Assembly: GCF_048771995.1 (NCBI RefSeq)
Contig: NC_133026.1
Span: forward strand, 108,744,001 to 108,808,000
DNA length: 64,000 nucleotides
Reading direction: 5' to 3'
Source: Taeniopygia guttata
Lineage: Eukaryota > Chordata > Aves > Passeriformes > Estrildidae
Of the stretch, positions 12,101 through 22,689 are shown one piece after another. Every line of letters starts with the position of its first letter. Positions within the stretch are counted from its first letter, which is position 1. The translations under genes and the position numbers were made by a program. The notes below the pieces were generated by a model that saw only the letters and a list, made by a program, of their open reading frames with translations, did no database searches and was not told the origin of the DNA.

Positions 12101-15100
12101 CATTTGTTTTTGGGCAGTAAAGCTAACCTTTTTTTTTTCATATAGTCTCATTGATGGTAGGGGTTGGGGATTTTTGGTTATTTTTGAAAAGCTTTTTATA
12201 TGTCAATTTCACAGAACTTTATTATATATATCCCTTTTTTTGCCATTGATTTTCTATTTTTAGCAGTGTGAACTTCTCTGTATTTGGTTTTTCAACCCAT
12301 CAGTCTATTGAAAGTTGAAGCTGTTACTGGAATTAGCTGCAGCTAATGTTTCACCAAAGTGTCTGAATATTCTGGTATCACTATTTATGCAGTTTGCCAC
12401 AGTAGAATACCTGTGATTATAATATCACAGAAGTATAAAATAATTTACAATTACTGTATTTGTGACTGTAAATATTCATATTCTTAGCATGTCTGTGCAC
12501 TTTCTTCTTGTTTAGTAAGAGGTGCATATATGGTCAAATTTACTTTCTGAAATATTCTTCTATTTTAGTTTTCCTTTAGGAAAAAAAGTTTATTTTGTGC
12601 AGCATAAGAAAATTTACCTTGTTGTAGTTAAAAGTTGCCAATTATTTGTGTGACTACATGGCAGTTAAAGGCCTTTTACACCTTCCTAAGTCAAAAAACT
12701 TTGAAAGTGCTACTTGTCTTACAGTCATATAGTTCATAATACTTTCATAATACTTGGCTGTCACCTGCATTGCCGATCTTGTTGACTAAATGTTTGTTGT
12801 ATTATATACCATTTTCCGGTAAAGTTGTGTAGTATGCCACCAAGCATCACCATGGTAATTAAATTATCCAGAGATTATTCCAGTCCCAGTTGATTGGAAA
12901 TTAGCAAATGTAATGCCCATCTACGAGAAGGATCAAGAGTGATCCAGGGAACTACAGACATGTCAGACTGACATTAGTGTATGCGGGAAGGTCATGGATC
13001 AGATAATACTGAGTGCCATCATGTGGCATGTGCAGGACTACCCAGGAATCAGGTCCAGCCAACATGGGTTTACAAAAGTCATGTGCTGGTTGACCAGCTT
13101 CATCTCCTTCTATGTCAAAGTGACCAGCATAGTAGATAAGGGAGTGACTGTGGATGCTGTCTATCTAGACTCCAGGAACACATTTGACACCATCCCACTG
13201 TATTATTTTGTGGAAGCTGGCAGCCTATGGCTTGGACAGGTGTGCTCTGGGTGAAAAGAATTGTCTGGATGGCCAGGTCCCAGAGGGAGGTGGTAAATGT
13301 AGTTACATCCAGTTGGCCCCTGGTCGCCAGTGGTGTTCCCCAGGGTTCAGTTTGGAGCCACTCCTGTTTAACACCTTTATTGATGATTCGGATGAGGGGA
13401 TTGAGTGCTCCCTCAGTGAGTTTGCAGATGATAGCAAGTTGGGTGGGAGTGTTGATCTGCTGGAGGGCAGGAAGGCTCTGCATGGGCATCTGGATAAGCT
13501 GGATCAATGGGCTGAGGCCAGTGGTGTGAAGTTCAAAAAGTCCAGGTGTCTGGGTTCTGCACTTACAGCAGCCTCAGGCAGTGCCACAGGCTGGGGGAAG
13601 AATAACTGGAAATCGACCCAATGGAAAAGGAGCTGAGGGTGCTGGTTGACAGAGGCTGAGCCATGGTCCCGTAGTGTACCCAGATGGCCAAGAAGACCAG
13701 TGGCAGCCTGGCCTGTATCAAAAACAGCGTGGCCAGCAGGATTGGGGCAGTGATTGTCCCCTGGTACTCAGCACCAGTCAGGCCACACCTTGAATCCTGT
13801 GTTCAGTTCTGGGCCTCTGAATCCAGGAAGGACATTGAGGTGATGGAGTGATGGAGTGAATTCAGAGAAGGGCAGTGGAGTTGGTGAAGTGTCTGGAGCG
13901 CAAGTCGTATGGTGAGCAGCTGACGGATCTGGGGTTGTTTATCTTGGAGAAAAGGAGACTCAGTTGCTGCAGTTAGCTGAGAGGACGTTGTAGTGAGGTG
14001 AGGGTCACTTTCTTCTGCCATGTCTTGAAGTGAAAAAAACGAGGTGAAATGGCCTCACCATTTCAGTTACACATGAAGAGGTTCATATTAGATAGTAGAA
14101 ACTTTTTTTTTTACTGAGACCGTGGTCAGGCATTGCAGTAAATTGACGAGGGTGGTGATGGAGTCACTGCCTGTGGAGGTGTTCAAGAGGTGTCTGGATG
14201 TGGCACTTGGGGATATGATTTAGTGGTGGTTATGGTGGTGCTAGGTTGATATTTGGGCAGACGATCTTGAAGGTTTCTTTCAGCCTTGGTGATTCTGTAA
14301 ATATTGAGACATACCTTGATCCAAAGGAAAATTTGTGAGGGTTAGGCTATGTGCCATTGTATGTTGCCTTGGAATTCATGGGACTTAATGCATATTCCCC
14401 CCCACCTCTGTTACTGTTAAACTTTTAAAATGTTGATAGTTTAGTAAATAATCTGAAGTTCCATTGTTTTTTTTTTTTTCCCTTCATTTAAAGTAGCAGG
14501 AATGATGCAATATCTGACACTGGCGAGATGGCTAATAATCAAATACGTCAAGGAGAAACAAGGTATGTTGTTTACTTGTCTATAGCTGTTATTAGAATAG
14601 ATTCTGATAGTCACAGTGCAAACTTCTGCTAGTGCAAAAACCAAAACACAAAAAACCCACACAAAACCACCAAGAGCTGTATTTCTAGAATCCTGTAGTT
14701 TCTTGTACACTTGTTTGTATCTGTTTGTTAGAATTTGGGTTATTTTAGTACTTCCTTGAAGGATTTGCACTAAAAGGTGATACAAGAAAGCAAAACCAGG
14801 GTGTAGCTGCAGTGGGAACAAAAGAAGCACAAGTCTCAGAAGAGTGCATTTAGGCATACTAATTGTAAATGTACTTCCAAATTGCAATGTGATAGTAGCA
14901 CTGGGACTCCTTAGATCTGCTAATATGTCAGTGGGGGTGTGGAGGTTTTTTGTTGTTATCAAAGCAGGGGAAAACAACGATAGCTTGATTCGTATGGTTT
15001 CTTAACACTACTTCTGAAACTTTTCTGTTTAATACTCTTATATTTCTGTTTACAGTGGACACCCAACTTTCAAATGCCCCCTGTGTCAGGAAGCCAATTT

Positions 15101-17516
15101 TACCAGACAGCGCTTGCTGGATCACTGTAATAATAGACATCTTTATCAGATCGTTCCTGTGGTAAGTAGAGCTGCTTATGTATGTTTCTAAGCTACTTTC
15201 TTTGTAATTCTGTGGAGCATTTTAACTGTGCAGTCGCTACTCCATATCTGTAACAATCACTGTGGTCTGAGAAAGACAGACAATGTACTTCATGCAGTGC
15301 ATTTAAAATGAGGAGTGACTTAGATGTGAAAACGTTTCATGTCCAGCCTGCTGGTTCTATGGCATTTCTGACTTAACTGTCTCATTTATCTTGGTGGGAA
15401 ACGGGCTCAGTTTTTGAGCCTAATTCTTAACTCTTCTTTATTTAGTAGTTCAGGTATGTTTCTATAGAATTCCATTTTGTAACGTAACTACTGTTTTGTG
15501 TGAAACCGACAGTTACTTGAAAAGTAATCCAATGTAACCAAAAGGTCTGCAAGAGAAAAATCTCTTTGGATTTCTATTATTTTCACCTGTATAGGGTGTG
15601 TTATTTTTCCTTTTGGCTTACTTGATCATCTCAATTGTATGAAAAATCCTCCAAACAATAAGTAGGATGCTGTAGTCGCTTTCTTTTCTGAATTAACTTA
15701 GATATGATAATTTTTCACTCCCAACAGAAACACTTTAGAAATTGATCAAGTTGAAATGTAGTTTTTGAATGTTACACAATTAAGGAAAAGCACACTTAGC
15801 AGTATGATTTGATGTTAATGTCTTAGTGTATTTTGGTAGTGGTTGAGTAATAGACTAGTTATTCCTGTAGAACATGTCTTTAATGCATTCTTCATTGTCA
15901 ATAACTTTTTTTTTTAAATTCTGTCTCTTCCCTTCTCCCTCCAAATTCAGATCTGTCCTATTTGTGTATCTCTTCCATGGGCAGATACTAACCAGGTTAC
16001 TAGAAATCTTGTTAGCCATCTAAATCTAAGACACCGATTTGACTACGGAGAATTTGTGGTAAGCTTTTTCTTCTTTGATGTGTGGAGGAATAAATGGTAA
16101 CTCTTTTCCTAAAATCAAAATGCCAAATAAAAATTTTGTACCTGACATGTGCTCTGAACATGCAGTGTTCCTGTTTTGTATGGAACTCGGAAGTAGACCT
16201 GTCTGTTCTTAAACTTCATTATCATGAAGTTAACATGAAGTGCTACTGGGAATAGGTGTTGTCAAACTGATCCAAGCTGATGAGTTCAGTCTTTGGCTTA
16301 GTGTTCTCAATCAGAACTATTTATTTGTTTTATTCTGTTTATTAGAACAGTTTATTACTGCTGCTTCCAGGGGAAATAAGATAGATGCTATTCTTTTTAT
16401 GGACATTATTGACCTTTTAAAGCAGAAATTGTGAAGTTATATTCTCAGGACTCAATGTGCAGCTTGACTAGCTGGTATTGCTGCTGCAGCCACTCTTCCT
16501 GTATGTAGTGAGAGAGACTGAAAAAGAGATGTTTCTCTTAATCAGTGTTTAGGTTGCCCCTTTTCAGTCTCTCTTTGAGTAAATGACCTTAAGTAGATGA
16601 AGAACTACATACACAGATGTAGTCAGTGGCTGATTTGTAAGTCAAGCCAAACATTTGGGTTCTGCATGTGGGATCAGAGAGCTGGAGAGATTGTAGCTTT
16701 TTCTGCAGAGTTTGACAGGCTTTGGTGTGCAGCAGGTATAGTATTTGAGTCGCAGACAGTCTCACTGGGTCGCAATGGCAAAGATGATGTATCTTTTCCT
16801 TTGAGTTGAGTGAGCTGTGATAAAAGCCTGAAGAGCTAGGGTTTGAAAGGAGAGATTTGGCTCTTCACCATGAGTGCATGTATGATGACCTGAAATTGGT
16901 GATAGGAATTCTGATTTGGGGAAGCTGCCAGAATTGCACTTAAAAATTCATCACTCTGGCATATCAAGAACTTGAAGGATATTCCTGCAAAAAGTAGCAG
17001 ACTTTTTGTGTGCTGTGTTTGCTTTCCCATTTTAGGCAATGTATTCTCAACAGTCTATGATTACTGTTGTCTGGGGATCCCATTTTGGTTTTATTAATGG
17101 AGGATGTTATGGCTGATTAGAAGCCCTGCTGAAACAATTGCGTGACACAGACAGCTTTCCTGAGCTGGCTGTTCTGTAATGCAGTTGAGCCAGGGAGAGA
17201 AGATGGACCCTTCTGCTTAATGAGCCTTGTCCCACTCCACTGATACTTCTATTCTTCTCCTGTCTCATGTGTCTCTTGGTATTTGGTACAATAAAAGATT
17301 CTGTGCAATATAAACAATCATCTAGTAGCATGGAGTCTTTGTCTAGGTGCCATTTCCTATGTAAAAACATAGCAGATGAATGATTAAACTAATGACTATG
17401 CTATCTTGAATATTTACCCATTTTGATGATGTTTTCATTTTATTTAGAATCTTCAGCTTGATGAAGAAGCCCAATACCAAAATGCAGTTCAAGAATCCTG
17501 CCATGTGAACTTTTAA
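8832..17516 (+). CDS. RNF138: RNF138, E3 ubiquitin-protein ligase (7 coding exons)
   Basis: Joined exons 8832-8944, 9833-9998, 11490-11605, 14497-14562, 15056-15161, 15951-16058 and 17448-17516 give 247 residues, against 245 in human RNF138, and all phases agree. Seen: a C3HC4 RING at residues 19-58 (CPVC, CQHVFCRKC, CPLC), a C2HC finger at 87-106 (CRCC...H...C), two C2H2 fingers at 161-182 and 191-217, and a C-terminal acidic UIM-like segment around 229-242 ([14 protein letters not shown]). Known for the family: RNF138 works with UBE2D enzymes, binds DNA ends through its zinc fingers, ubiquitylates CtIP and Ku80 to favour end resection, and (as NARF) targets TCF/LEF with NLK. The start is the first ATG, in a CpG island, followed by the residues before the RING as in other vertebrates. 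Downstream lies MEP1B on the same strand, as in human. The identification is firm; the 5' UTR extent is not known. Confidence 0.96.
9190..9832 (+). other. RNF138 intron 1 (distal part)
   Basis: The GC content falls quickly after the island. The only item is a T run at 9721-9742 near the acceptor; nothing else is recognised. Confidence 0.7.
9833..9998 (+). CDS. RNF138: RNF138 coding exon 2 (second half of RING, start of C2HC finger)
   Basis: The acceptor is TTTCAATTTAG at 9832, behind a poly-T-rich intron end. The exon supplies FCRKC and CPLC of the RING, then a linker and CRCCEKQ of the C2HC finger. The donor is GTAGAG at 9999, and the exon ends in phase 0. Confidence 0.95.
9999..11489 (+). 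other. RNF138 intron 2
   Basis: About 1.5 kb of ordinary intron, with no repeat or RNA gene recognised. Confidence 0.7.
11490..11605 (+). CDS. RNF138: RNF138 coding exon 3 (C2HC finger end, linker)
   Basis: The acceptor is TATTTTCAG. The exon encodes [20 protein letters not shown] and the following [18 protein letters not shown], closing the C2HC finger with His102 and Cys106. It ends in phase 2 (AG) before GTAATC. Confidence 0.94.
12865..14305 (+). mobile_element. CR1 LINE, 5'-truncated copy with RT remains
   Basis: About 1.4 kb in intron 3, sense to RNF138. It starts in the reverse-transcriptase region (CCAGTTGATTGGAAATTAGC) and keeps [16 protein letters not shown], a decayed form of the YLDFSKAFDT motif. 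GVPQGS and [20 protein letters not shown] lie in separate frames, so the copy is frameshifted and dead. The 3' tail ends at GGTGATTCTGTAAATATTG. CR1 is the dominant avian LINE. Confidence 0.93.
14497..14562 (+). CDS. RNF138: RNF138 coding exon 4 (variable linker, tandem acceptors)
   Basis: This short exon encodes a poorly conserved, hydrophilic linker ([18 protein letters not shown]). Three in-frame AG dinucleotides stand 3 bp apart (AAG-TAG-CAG at 14491-14499), so the exon can begin at 14494, 14497 or 14500. The result is SSR, SR or R at the junction and a protein of 248, 247 or 246 residues. The middle start is chosen because it restores the Asn-Ser of the human protein. The donor is GTATGT, phase 2. 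Confidence 0.85.
14563..15055 (+). other. RNF138 intron 4
   Basis: About 490 bases; nothing recognised beyond splice signals. Confidence 0.7.
15056..15161 (+). CDS. RNF138: RNF138 coding exon 5 (first C2H2 finger)
   Basis: The acceptor is CTGTTTACAG. The exon encodes [20 protein letters not shown] and then [16 protein letters not shown], a finger with Cys161, Cys164, His177 and His182. It closes in phase 0 before GTAAGT. Confidence 0.96.
15162..15950 (+). other. RNF138 intron 5
   Basis: About 790 bases; a T run precedes the acceptor and no other element is seen. Confidence 0.7.
15951..16058 (+). CDS. RNF138: RNF138 coding exon 6 (second C2H2 finger)
   Basis: The acceptor is CCAAATTCAG. The exon encodes [19 protein letters not shown], then [17 protein letters not shown], with Cys191, Cys194, His212 and His217 as ligands. 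It is exactly 36 codons, and the donor is GTAAGC. Confidence 0.96.
16059..17447 (+). other. RNF138 intron 6
   Basis: About 1.4 kb; nothing recognised. Confidence 0.7.
17448..17516 (+). CDS. RNF138: RNF138 coding exon 7 (UIM-like C-terminus and stop)
   Basis: The acceptor is TTTTATTTAG. The exon encodes [19 protein letters not shown], then VNF and TAA. It matches the human C-terminal ubiquitin-interacting motif, which ends in VNI. The 3' UTR follows directly. Confidence 0.96.
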   Translation, partial: NLQLDEEAQYQNAVQESCHVNF

Positions 17517-20500
17517 AGTAGAACCCCCTTCATCTTCATACTGATTATCTGAGAGAAAAATGACTTTATTCTGTTGGAGATCCAAAGGGTATATTAATAA
17601 AAATGTTTAGTACCCTCTTTTCGGGCTAAGCTTCTTTTCACACTCATAAGGACTTCTGATTTTGCTGAAACTCAGGCTTGACATCTTGACTGAGTTCTGC
17701 CCCTGTGAAATTAGGGACATTTTTGGAACTTCTCACTCTTGTCTTGATTTTCTCTAACTTTTACTACTCTGTTAATTACATGTTCATTTGATTAATGTAG
17801 GATGTTTTGATTCACCAAAACCAACTTTGAAAGTATCTTTAGAAAGACATGCAATGATGCTCTGTTGCACTGTTGGGTTTCTTCAAGTTCAGCTGTCTTC
17901 TAAGGTATCTTGTTAGATAATTTATTTTTTTCCTCTTCCTGACAAAGACAGGCATTTGTCATACCAAGGACTAATTTTATTTTGTTGTTGTGATTTGTTT
18001 TTTACTATTGCTATGTGACAGAAAATAACAACAGCTTAAAATATTAAAAGATTTCTATAGATCAACAATGCAGAGCAGGGCTTTTTTCACCTTTCATTGA
18101 GAAAGAATGATGCCATTGCCTAGGAATAACTAAATCTATTTTTTCATCTTTGGGAATAACTAAAATAGGATGCTTGCTTACTAATATGATGAGATGTATT
18201 CTCTGTACTCCTAAGGAAGATTACATATTTTCTGAGCAATTCAAGATGACATGCAAAAGGTGTACTTTTTTGGCCTATGCCTGTGACCAGATCTTGCTGG
18301 AGCTTTTTAAGAACTTCTAGTTTTGCATTTGGAATTGAAGTTTTGGTCTGTCCTGTCTTTCATGGAAGTCTGTGTTGCTAAATAACTAAACCAGTTTCAC
18401 ACTACAAAAACTTTTTATTTTTGTAAAGCTGTTTAAAACTTGTACATCTCCTGCATCTGAAGGCTTCAAAAAACTGTTGAGAAGAAAACACTTACTTTAA
18501 AATAGTGACAACATATTTTAAGAGTTCCTGTTCTAGATTTCCACCTTCCCAGCAAGAACATAATTAAATTTGGAGAAAATAGTAATAATGCAATTTTGAA
18601 ATTAAATGGAAAATCCAGTCATAAAAACTTTAGGATCTTTTATATAATACTAAAAGGGAGAAGGGGAGAGAAGGCTGCACTGTCGCTGTCGAGGCAGGAC
18701 TGGAATGAAGAGACTCTGACCAGAAGGCTGCTGAGAGTAAAACTCCAGTTTATTCAAAATACACTGCTCTTTTATACAGAGCTTCGAGAGGACCAAGTCC
18801 ATTGGTCCCGAAGTGAAAACAATCCTCAGCATTGGTGCAGAGTGCTTGACGCACAGTGATAGAGCTTAACTATAGACAATGTGAGTAACAAGAGAGAGAG
18901 AATTATTTACATTCTTCTCCAACTCTTTCCCAGGCTTCTGCCTGGCTAGAAACTCTCATTTCTCTCTTTGAATGAGTCTGAGACCCACACTGCACAGCAT
19001 ACATTTTGGAGTTTTAAATAGTGTGCTGAACATACACCTGTTAGGACTGACTGCATTCTGTGTTTCCATCACCCCTTGTCAAGTTATTGTTATTCATGAG
19101 CATTGCATATGTGGTGGAAAACATCCCCCGTAATTTTTTTGTCTAGATGGTGATTTATATGTTGTAGTATCAGTTGTGCAGCCAAAGTACGGTCTACTGC
19201 TTGTGGCCTGCCTCCCTTTTTCTTTCCAAACAGAGGTTTTGATTCTTCTTTAAATGCTGAAATATCTCGTGTTCCAAAAGTGATAATGTTGAAATGCCTC
19301 ATTTTACAATGTAATGTATTTCAGAACTGAAACTTCTATTTTATTGAGTGTTGGAACTAACCCACTATGCATTTTATCTTGCCTTTTCTATCTTAAATTT
19401 TTTTCTAGTGTAAAACATTACTGAAGGCATTGCTGGCTAAAATTCAGAGAAAGTTGTCTATTTCAGAAATAACTATTTCAAAAACCTTGTCTGAAGCTTA
19501 CGTCTTTTTTATAACTACATTTTTTGCATTTCGTTACTATTTCACTACAGTATTTTGACAGCAGACCACACTTGGAACTTGTATTCCAATTTCCTTTTTT
19601 GCTCCCATATATGTCTGTATATTCTCACTTGTCTGTCAGCTCTGGTGCTTGTATGACCACATACTGTTTTGGAGTGGTTCACTGAGCCAACAGAAAAAAA
19701 AAAAAGTAAATTTTTACTTTTGCTCAGTAAAGCCATCTATTAAACAGTGCCCTTTTACAGAAAAGAATGTCATGATACCTGATGATGAAGTTTTACCTTT
19801 TTAAAATAAAACCACATACTATGGTGATTTATTACTGCATACATTTCCTAAGGAATTTAACAATTAGATGTAAGTCTAGTTAACTTTTTTAGATTCAACA
19901 AAATGTTTATATGATCTGGCAATAAATGCCTACAGCCAATACAGATTCTGAATCCTCATGGACGCTGGAACTAGTTATTTCTATTACTTGAATATGTCTT
20001 GGGAATTGCGAGTGAAATTACATCTGTTTTAAAACTCTGGGAAACAATTTTTTCTATAGCAATAATTAGTTGTCTCTTGATGCATAGTTGCTGAGAATTT
20101 TAGTCATGTTTAAATGTTGAGAGACTTGAATACACATTTTAAAGCAACAAGTGTGTATTAATGCAATACAAAAAAACCTTTCAAAATGTTTATCCTCTTT
20201 ATTTAAAATCTGTATTGGCAGGTGCTGCCTTGCTTAAGATTTTGTACTTTTTCATATTAAGAGATTGCATCCAATACATTCACTAGGTTAATGTTTAATG
20301 AAAAATTATTTGAATATGTTGCTGCTGGTCATAATCTTTCTCACTGAAACTCAGACATGTGCAAAAAGCTGTGTATTTGTGATGGGTGATGCCCAAAACC
20401 TGAAATTTTTACTAGAAGATTGCTTCTTAACAATGTTTTCATGTTCATGTTGCATTATGTATAGTTTCAGTGTGTTATGTTTGAATTGTACCTTCTGGGT

Positions 20501-20575
20501 TTTTTCCTGTTAAAGTATTTTATTTTCTATTTGTCTTTTTGTTGCATAATAAAGATGATCAATTCCCTTGGTGCT
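17517..20575 (+). other. RNF138: Probable RNF138 3' UTR with alternative poly(A) sites
   Basis: No coding signal follows the RNF138 stop. AATAAA at 17596-17601 lies only 80 bases after the stop and could serve a short transcript. AATAAA at 20548-20553, followed by a T-rich stretch, could end a long one. An antisense LTR-like block sits between them at about 18.66-19.0 kb. The real 3' end needs transcript data. Confidence 0.5.
18665..19000 (-). mobile_element. LTR-like fossil, antisense in RNF138 3' region
   Basis: On the minus strand, TATAAAAG (plus-strand 18769-18776) is followed by AATAAA (plus-strand 18749-18754) and then a CpG-bearing U5-like tail. This is the order of a retroviral promoter and poly(A) site. 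The ends and target duplication could not be fixed, so the limits are approximate and the family is unknown. No internal retroviral part is present. Confidence 0.55.
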
Positions 20576-20599
20576 ACTTCTTCCTTTTCAGATGCTTTC

Positions 20600-22480
20600 T
20601 AAAACTTAAATATGTGATCACTTGTATGTCTAGACACTGAGTTATTCGAACAGTGTGTATGCTGCTGGAATGATGAGATGTGACTGGTGATGCATCTGTG
20701 AGCTGAAACAAGTTACCTTATATCATACCTTGGGATTTCCAGCAAGCAGAAAAGATTATAGGTTGGCCCAAATCTGCTTTGTGCGTATTTTCCTGTTTAC
20801 ATGTTTGTTGCTGTTCCATGTAATGTTAATAGAGAAATAACATCCTAAAAGGAGACAGAAAGAGCTATGTAACACTTAGAGTCATGAACAAACCTTGTTA
20901 TTTAAAGGTAGGTTTTCTGAGAAGATTTAATGATTTTCTGGAGAAAGAATTGCCAGTACATTTGGGCTGGTTACGAATTTTAACCAGCTAAGTGGCAGCT
21001 AGATGATTTATCCTTCTGGCCTTTGTTCTTGTGCTGAGAAAACCTGGTTATTTCTTGTGCTTTTGCATTCTAAGGACACACAGAGTAATAAAATTGACTT
21101 AATGTGTTGTTTCAAATGTGTTGTTTCAAATGACAGAAATGTAACAAAACTATGTAAATTTCCTTTTTATTCTTTCCCCATATAATCTAATTTTCTGATC
21201 TCTGAGTAAACCGCTGTATTTTCTGAATCTCTTTATTAGCCCTTTGTTAGAGAATTCATTTGATTTCATTACAGCAATTCATATTTCACTACTTAGAGAG
21301 AATGCATGTGATATATTGGTAGTGCCATGGTTATAGGATACTCGAGCTCTGTAAAACTGCTCTTTGTTCTCCAGCATTAAGCCAGGGCCTTGTTCCCAGG
21401 GAGAGAGGGGGATTTTTGTTGACCCAGTTCATCATCTAGCAGGTAGTTGGGATTAAAATGAGTTCTGTGTTTGGGAAGCATTTCTGGGTCCCTCTTTTTA
21501 TATTTGACTTTTGAGTCCGGTAAGATTTGAATGAGTGTCTGTGACTCTGCTATAAAAGAGTGAATGGTGTATTTTTTGTAACCTTTGTTTTATGCAGAAA
21601 CAGACACACCAACTCATGAGCAGTGTTAGGGAATGGGACAGTACTACATGTGGTCAAGTGCACATTTGTGAAATGACTGCAGAATCTGGCATCCAAGGCT
21701 GCTTTATTGCAACACAGAAGAGCTACAGGAATATCTGATAAAGGCATCTTCAAGTTTCATTTAGAATTTAAGAAACAAGCAATGAAAGGGCACAGAAACT
21801 ACATAGTCTGTTCTCCATGCAGTGTACATTTGCTCAAAATCATGTTTCTTTTGTTTCCTGTTGTGGCTGTATTTGAAAAAAAAAGAAAAAAAATAAAGAT
21901 ACAAAGTCCAGGGTGTCTACAATGAGGAGGCATTTCAATAATGTTAAAACTTCTACTTCCCAGGGATTTGCCAGACTTGCTAGGGTCAAAGCATGGGGTT
22001 TTTTTTTTGTCTCATGAGTAGAGTACTGTTTCTTATATTTCTCAAACTCTAGGTCCGCTTTGGGAAGGACCAGTTTTCACCTCTTCATTTTCCAGCTCTA
22101 ACCAGCCTTATTTTATCTCTTAACATTTTTGTGGACACGATCAGGAAAGAGCTAAGAAAGTGAATTTTACATTTACTGCCTCACCACGACTCACGTTGTT
22201 AGGAAATTGAGGGCAAGAAGGGAGGGAGGAGCCATCACTACTGAATGCATTTTGTGGTGTAGCATTTAATTATATTTCAAATCTGTGCCTTAAGGTACTC
22301 TGTATACATTTAGAGACATTCCTCAGCTCTGTGAAGCTGTAGGTTATTTCCCAGGACTTGGAGGCAGAATACTGTTTTTATGAAATTGCATAATCTTATG
22401 CGAGGATGCATAGTCACTGAGAAAAGTGCTTTTCACTATTTACGTTCTTTCTCTGCTGTTGTATTTCTGTCACTCTTTTT
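20600..22480. other. Intergenic DNA after RNF138
   Basis: No gene is recognised. There is a 14 bp tandem duplication (ATGTGTTGTTTCAA twice) at 21102-21129 and an A-rich stretch near 21875. Confidence 0.6.
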
Positions 22481-22484
22481 TTTC

Positions 22485-22680
22485 ACTGAATGACTTGGAT
22501 TAGAATGAACCTTAAAGATAATCTCATTCCATCCCCTGCCCAGAAGCAGGGACATCTTCCACCGGACCAGGCTGCTCAAAGCCCCACCCAGCCTGGCCTT
22601 GAACACTTCCAGGGCTGGGGCACCCACAGCATTTTTGGGTAACCTGTTCCAGTGTCTTACCACCTGCTTTCCTCCGTGTG
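22485..22680 (-). repeat. CR1 LINE 3' fragment
   Basis: The plus strand shows GCAGGGACATCTTCCACC, GCTGCTCAAAGCCCCACCCA and TTGAACACTTCCAGGGCTGG, the reverse complement of the CR1 3' region. The octamer end lies near 22490. Confidence 0.9.
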
Positions 22681-22689
22681 CATTTCCCT

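Noticed and set aside
13184-13636. 150-codon open frame in RNF138 intron 3
   Set aside because: It is the reverse-transcriptase remnant of the CR1 copy, not a host gene.
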